Assembly (NCBI RefSeq): GCF_021391675.1
Contig: NZ_CP090095.1
Span: forward strand, 3,725,501 to 3,789,500
Direction: 5' to 3'
DNA length: 64,000 nt
DNA from: Neorhizobium galegae
GTDB taxonomy: Bacteria; Pseudomonadota; Alphaproteobacteria; Rhizobiales; Rhizobiaceae
The position numbers and the translations under genes were made by a program. Positions 63,212-64,000 of this stretch are shown here, one piece after another. The stretch's first letter is position 1. Every line of letters starts with the position of its first letter. The notes beneath the pieces are model-generated. The model saw nothing but the letters and a program-made list of their open reading frames with translations, was not told the DNA's origin and ran no database searches.

Positions 63212-64000
63212 TGACGACGCCCGTGGAACTCTCCCGACCCCTCACCTTCCGCGAACGGCATGAAAGCAAGATCCGCCAGTGGCGGCTCTATGCCCACATG
63301 TTCGGCAAGAGCTTCTCCTCCATGCTCGGCCTCGGCCTGGTCGTGCTCTTCCTCCTGCTTGCCGCCCTCGGACCATGGCTCGCGCCCTATCCGGAAGATA
63401 CGGTCGGTGCCTTCAACATGGCCAACAAGCTGATGGGGCCGAGCGCCGCCCACTGGTTCGGCACCGACGAGATGGGCAGCGACATCCTTTCGCGCGTCAT
63501 CATCGGCGCCCGCACCTCGCTGTGGATCGGCCTGATCATCACCGGCGTCGGTGCCGTGATCGGCGTGCCGCTCGGCATCATCGCCGGTTATCGCGGCGGC
63601 TGGGTGCGCGCCGTCATCATGCGCATCACCGAACTCTTCCTCGCCGTGCCGGGGCTTGCGCTTGCCCTGGCGATCGTCGCGGCGCTTGGTCCCGGCATCA
63701 CCAATTGCGTGGTCGCCTTGTCGCTCGTCTGGTGGCCGGGTTATGTGCGGCTGGTGGAGGCGAAGACGCTGTCCGTCAAGGAAGAGCTGTTCGTGGAATC
63801 GGCCCGCTCGATCGGCGCCAGGACGCCCTGGATCCTCTGGCACCATATCCTGCCGAACTGCATGTCGCCGATCATCGTCAAGATGAGCATGGACATGGGC
63901 ATGGCGATCCTGTCCGCGGCAAGCCTCGGCTTCATCGGCCTCGGCGCTCAGCCGCCGGCACCCGAATGGGGCGCGATGATCTCGGTCGCCCGCACCTACA
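63211..64000 (+). CDS. Peptide-type ABC transporter permease (DppC class), cut by the right edge
   Basis: ATG 63211 (TGATG overlap with the previous stop) opens a frame that continues past the last base. About 263 residues are visible, with TM1 at about 38-60, HWFGTDEMGSDILSRVIIGA, the EAA loop (ESARSIGARTPWILWHHILP) and AASLGFIGLGAQPPAPEWGA. These are DppC-class markers; only the last 25-40 residues are missing. ATPase genes are expected next. Confidence 0.9.
   Translation, partial: MTTPVELSRPLTFRERHESKIRQWRLYAHMFGKSFSSMLGLGLVVLFLLLAALGPWLAPYPEDTVGAFNMANKLMGPSAAHWFGTDEMGSDILSRVIIGARTSLWIGLIITGVGAVIGVPLGIIAGYRGGWVRAVIMRITELFLAVPGLALALAIVAALGPGITNCVVALSLVWWPGYVRLVEAKTLSVKEELFVESARSIGARTPWILWHHILPNCMSPIIVKMSMDMGMAILSAASLGFIGLGAQPPAPEWGAMISVARTY

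Overview
The window comes from a rhizobial genome (Rhizobiaceae: Rhizobium, Agrobacterium, Neorhizobium or a near relative). The grounds are high GC, an L-rhamnose locus in the rhizobial arrangement (rhaDI divergent from rhaRSTPQUK), mosaic intergenic palindromes of the RIME type, an ExoF-like exporter and small DUF6894 and DUF982 proteins. No rRNA, tRNA, CRISPR array or replication origin was seen. The mix of polysaccharide genes, ABC uptake systems and catabolic operons looks like a megaplasmid or accessory-chromosome segment; that is inference.

Positions 1-13.1 kb are a surface-polysaccharide locus. It holds a GT61 glycosyltransferase cut by the left edge, an SGNH hydrolase, an outer-membrane export protein, a polysaccharide co-polymerase, a BY-kinase-like ATPase lacking the Walker A lysine, two GT2 and one GT4 glycosyltransferases, a Wzy/WaaL-like polymerase and an exported clan GH-A-like glycosidase. 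A gene-poor stretch (13.1-14.4 kb) follows, with an acyltransferase-3 remnant, two good terminators that may mark small RNAs, and a run of stem-loops. On the minus strand from 21.7 to 14.4 kb lies an apparent four-gene type I secretion operon: a polyQ/Gly-Asp-rich low-complexity protein, a 678-aa repeat protein, an ABC exporter split by a one-base frameshift, and an HlyD-type adaptor. A LuxR-type regulator with a degenerate receiver is divergent from it. This is the least explained system in the window.

Positions 23-38 kb carry small proteins of unknown function, then a nitrogen/amino-acid catabolic region: an HTH-cupin regulator with gabT, a ThDP enzyme, and an IclR-centred locus combining a dipeptide-type ABC transporter (binding protein, two permeases, double ATPase), a cog3964-type amidohydrolase, a RidA protein and a SelA-like PLP enzyme. 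Positions 38-41.3 kb add a fumarylacetoacetate-hydrolase-family sugar-acid dehydratase candidate, a DUF982 protein and a MalY/PatB aminotransferase. Positions 41.3-52.4 kb are a complete L-rhamnose uptake and catabolism locus. A GntR/FadR regulator and a GlcD-like FAD dehydrogenase follow; the latter could oxidise the lactate formed from rhamnose.

Positions 54.8-64.0 kb form a second candidate novel unit. A hydantoinase-A/DUF917 pair is divergent from a regulator made of an AroM domain fused to a LuxR helix-turn-helix. Next come a stand-alone aroM and a second peptide-type ABC importer running off the right edge. The same palindromic site lies in front of both transcription units. An intact IS630-family element has inserted at the TA on the edge of the second copy. 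In the fusion, the two cysteines of stand-alone AroM are serines, suggesting that an enzyme-like domain became a sensor for the same ligand.
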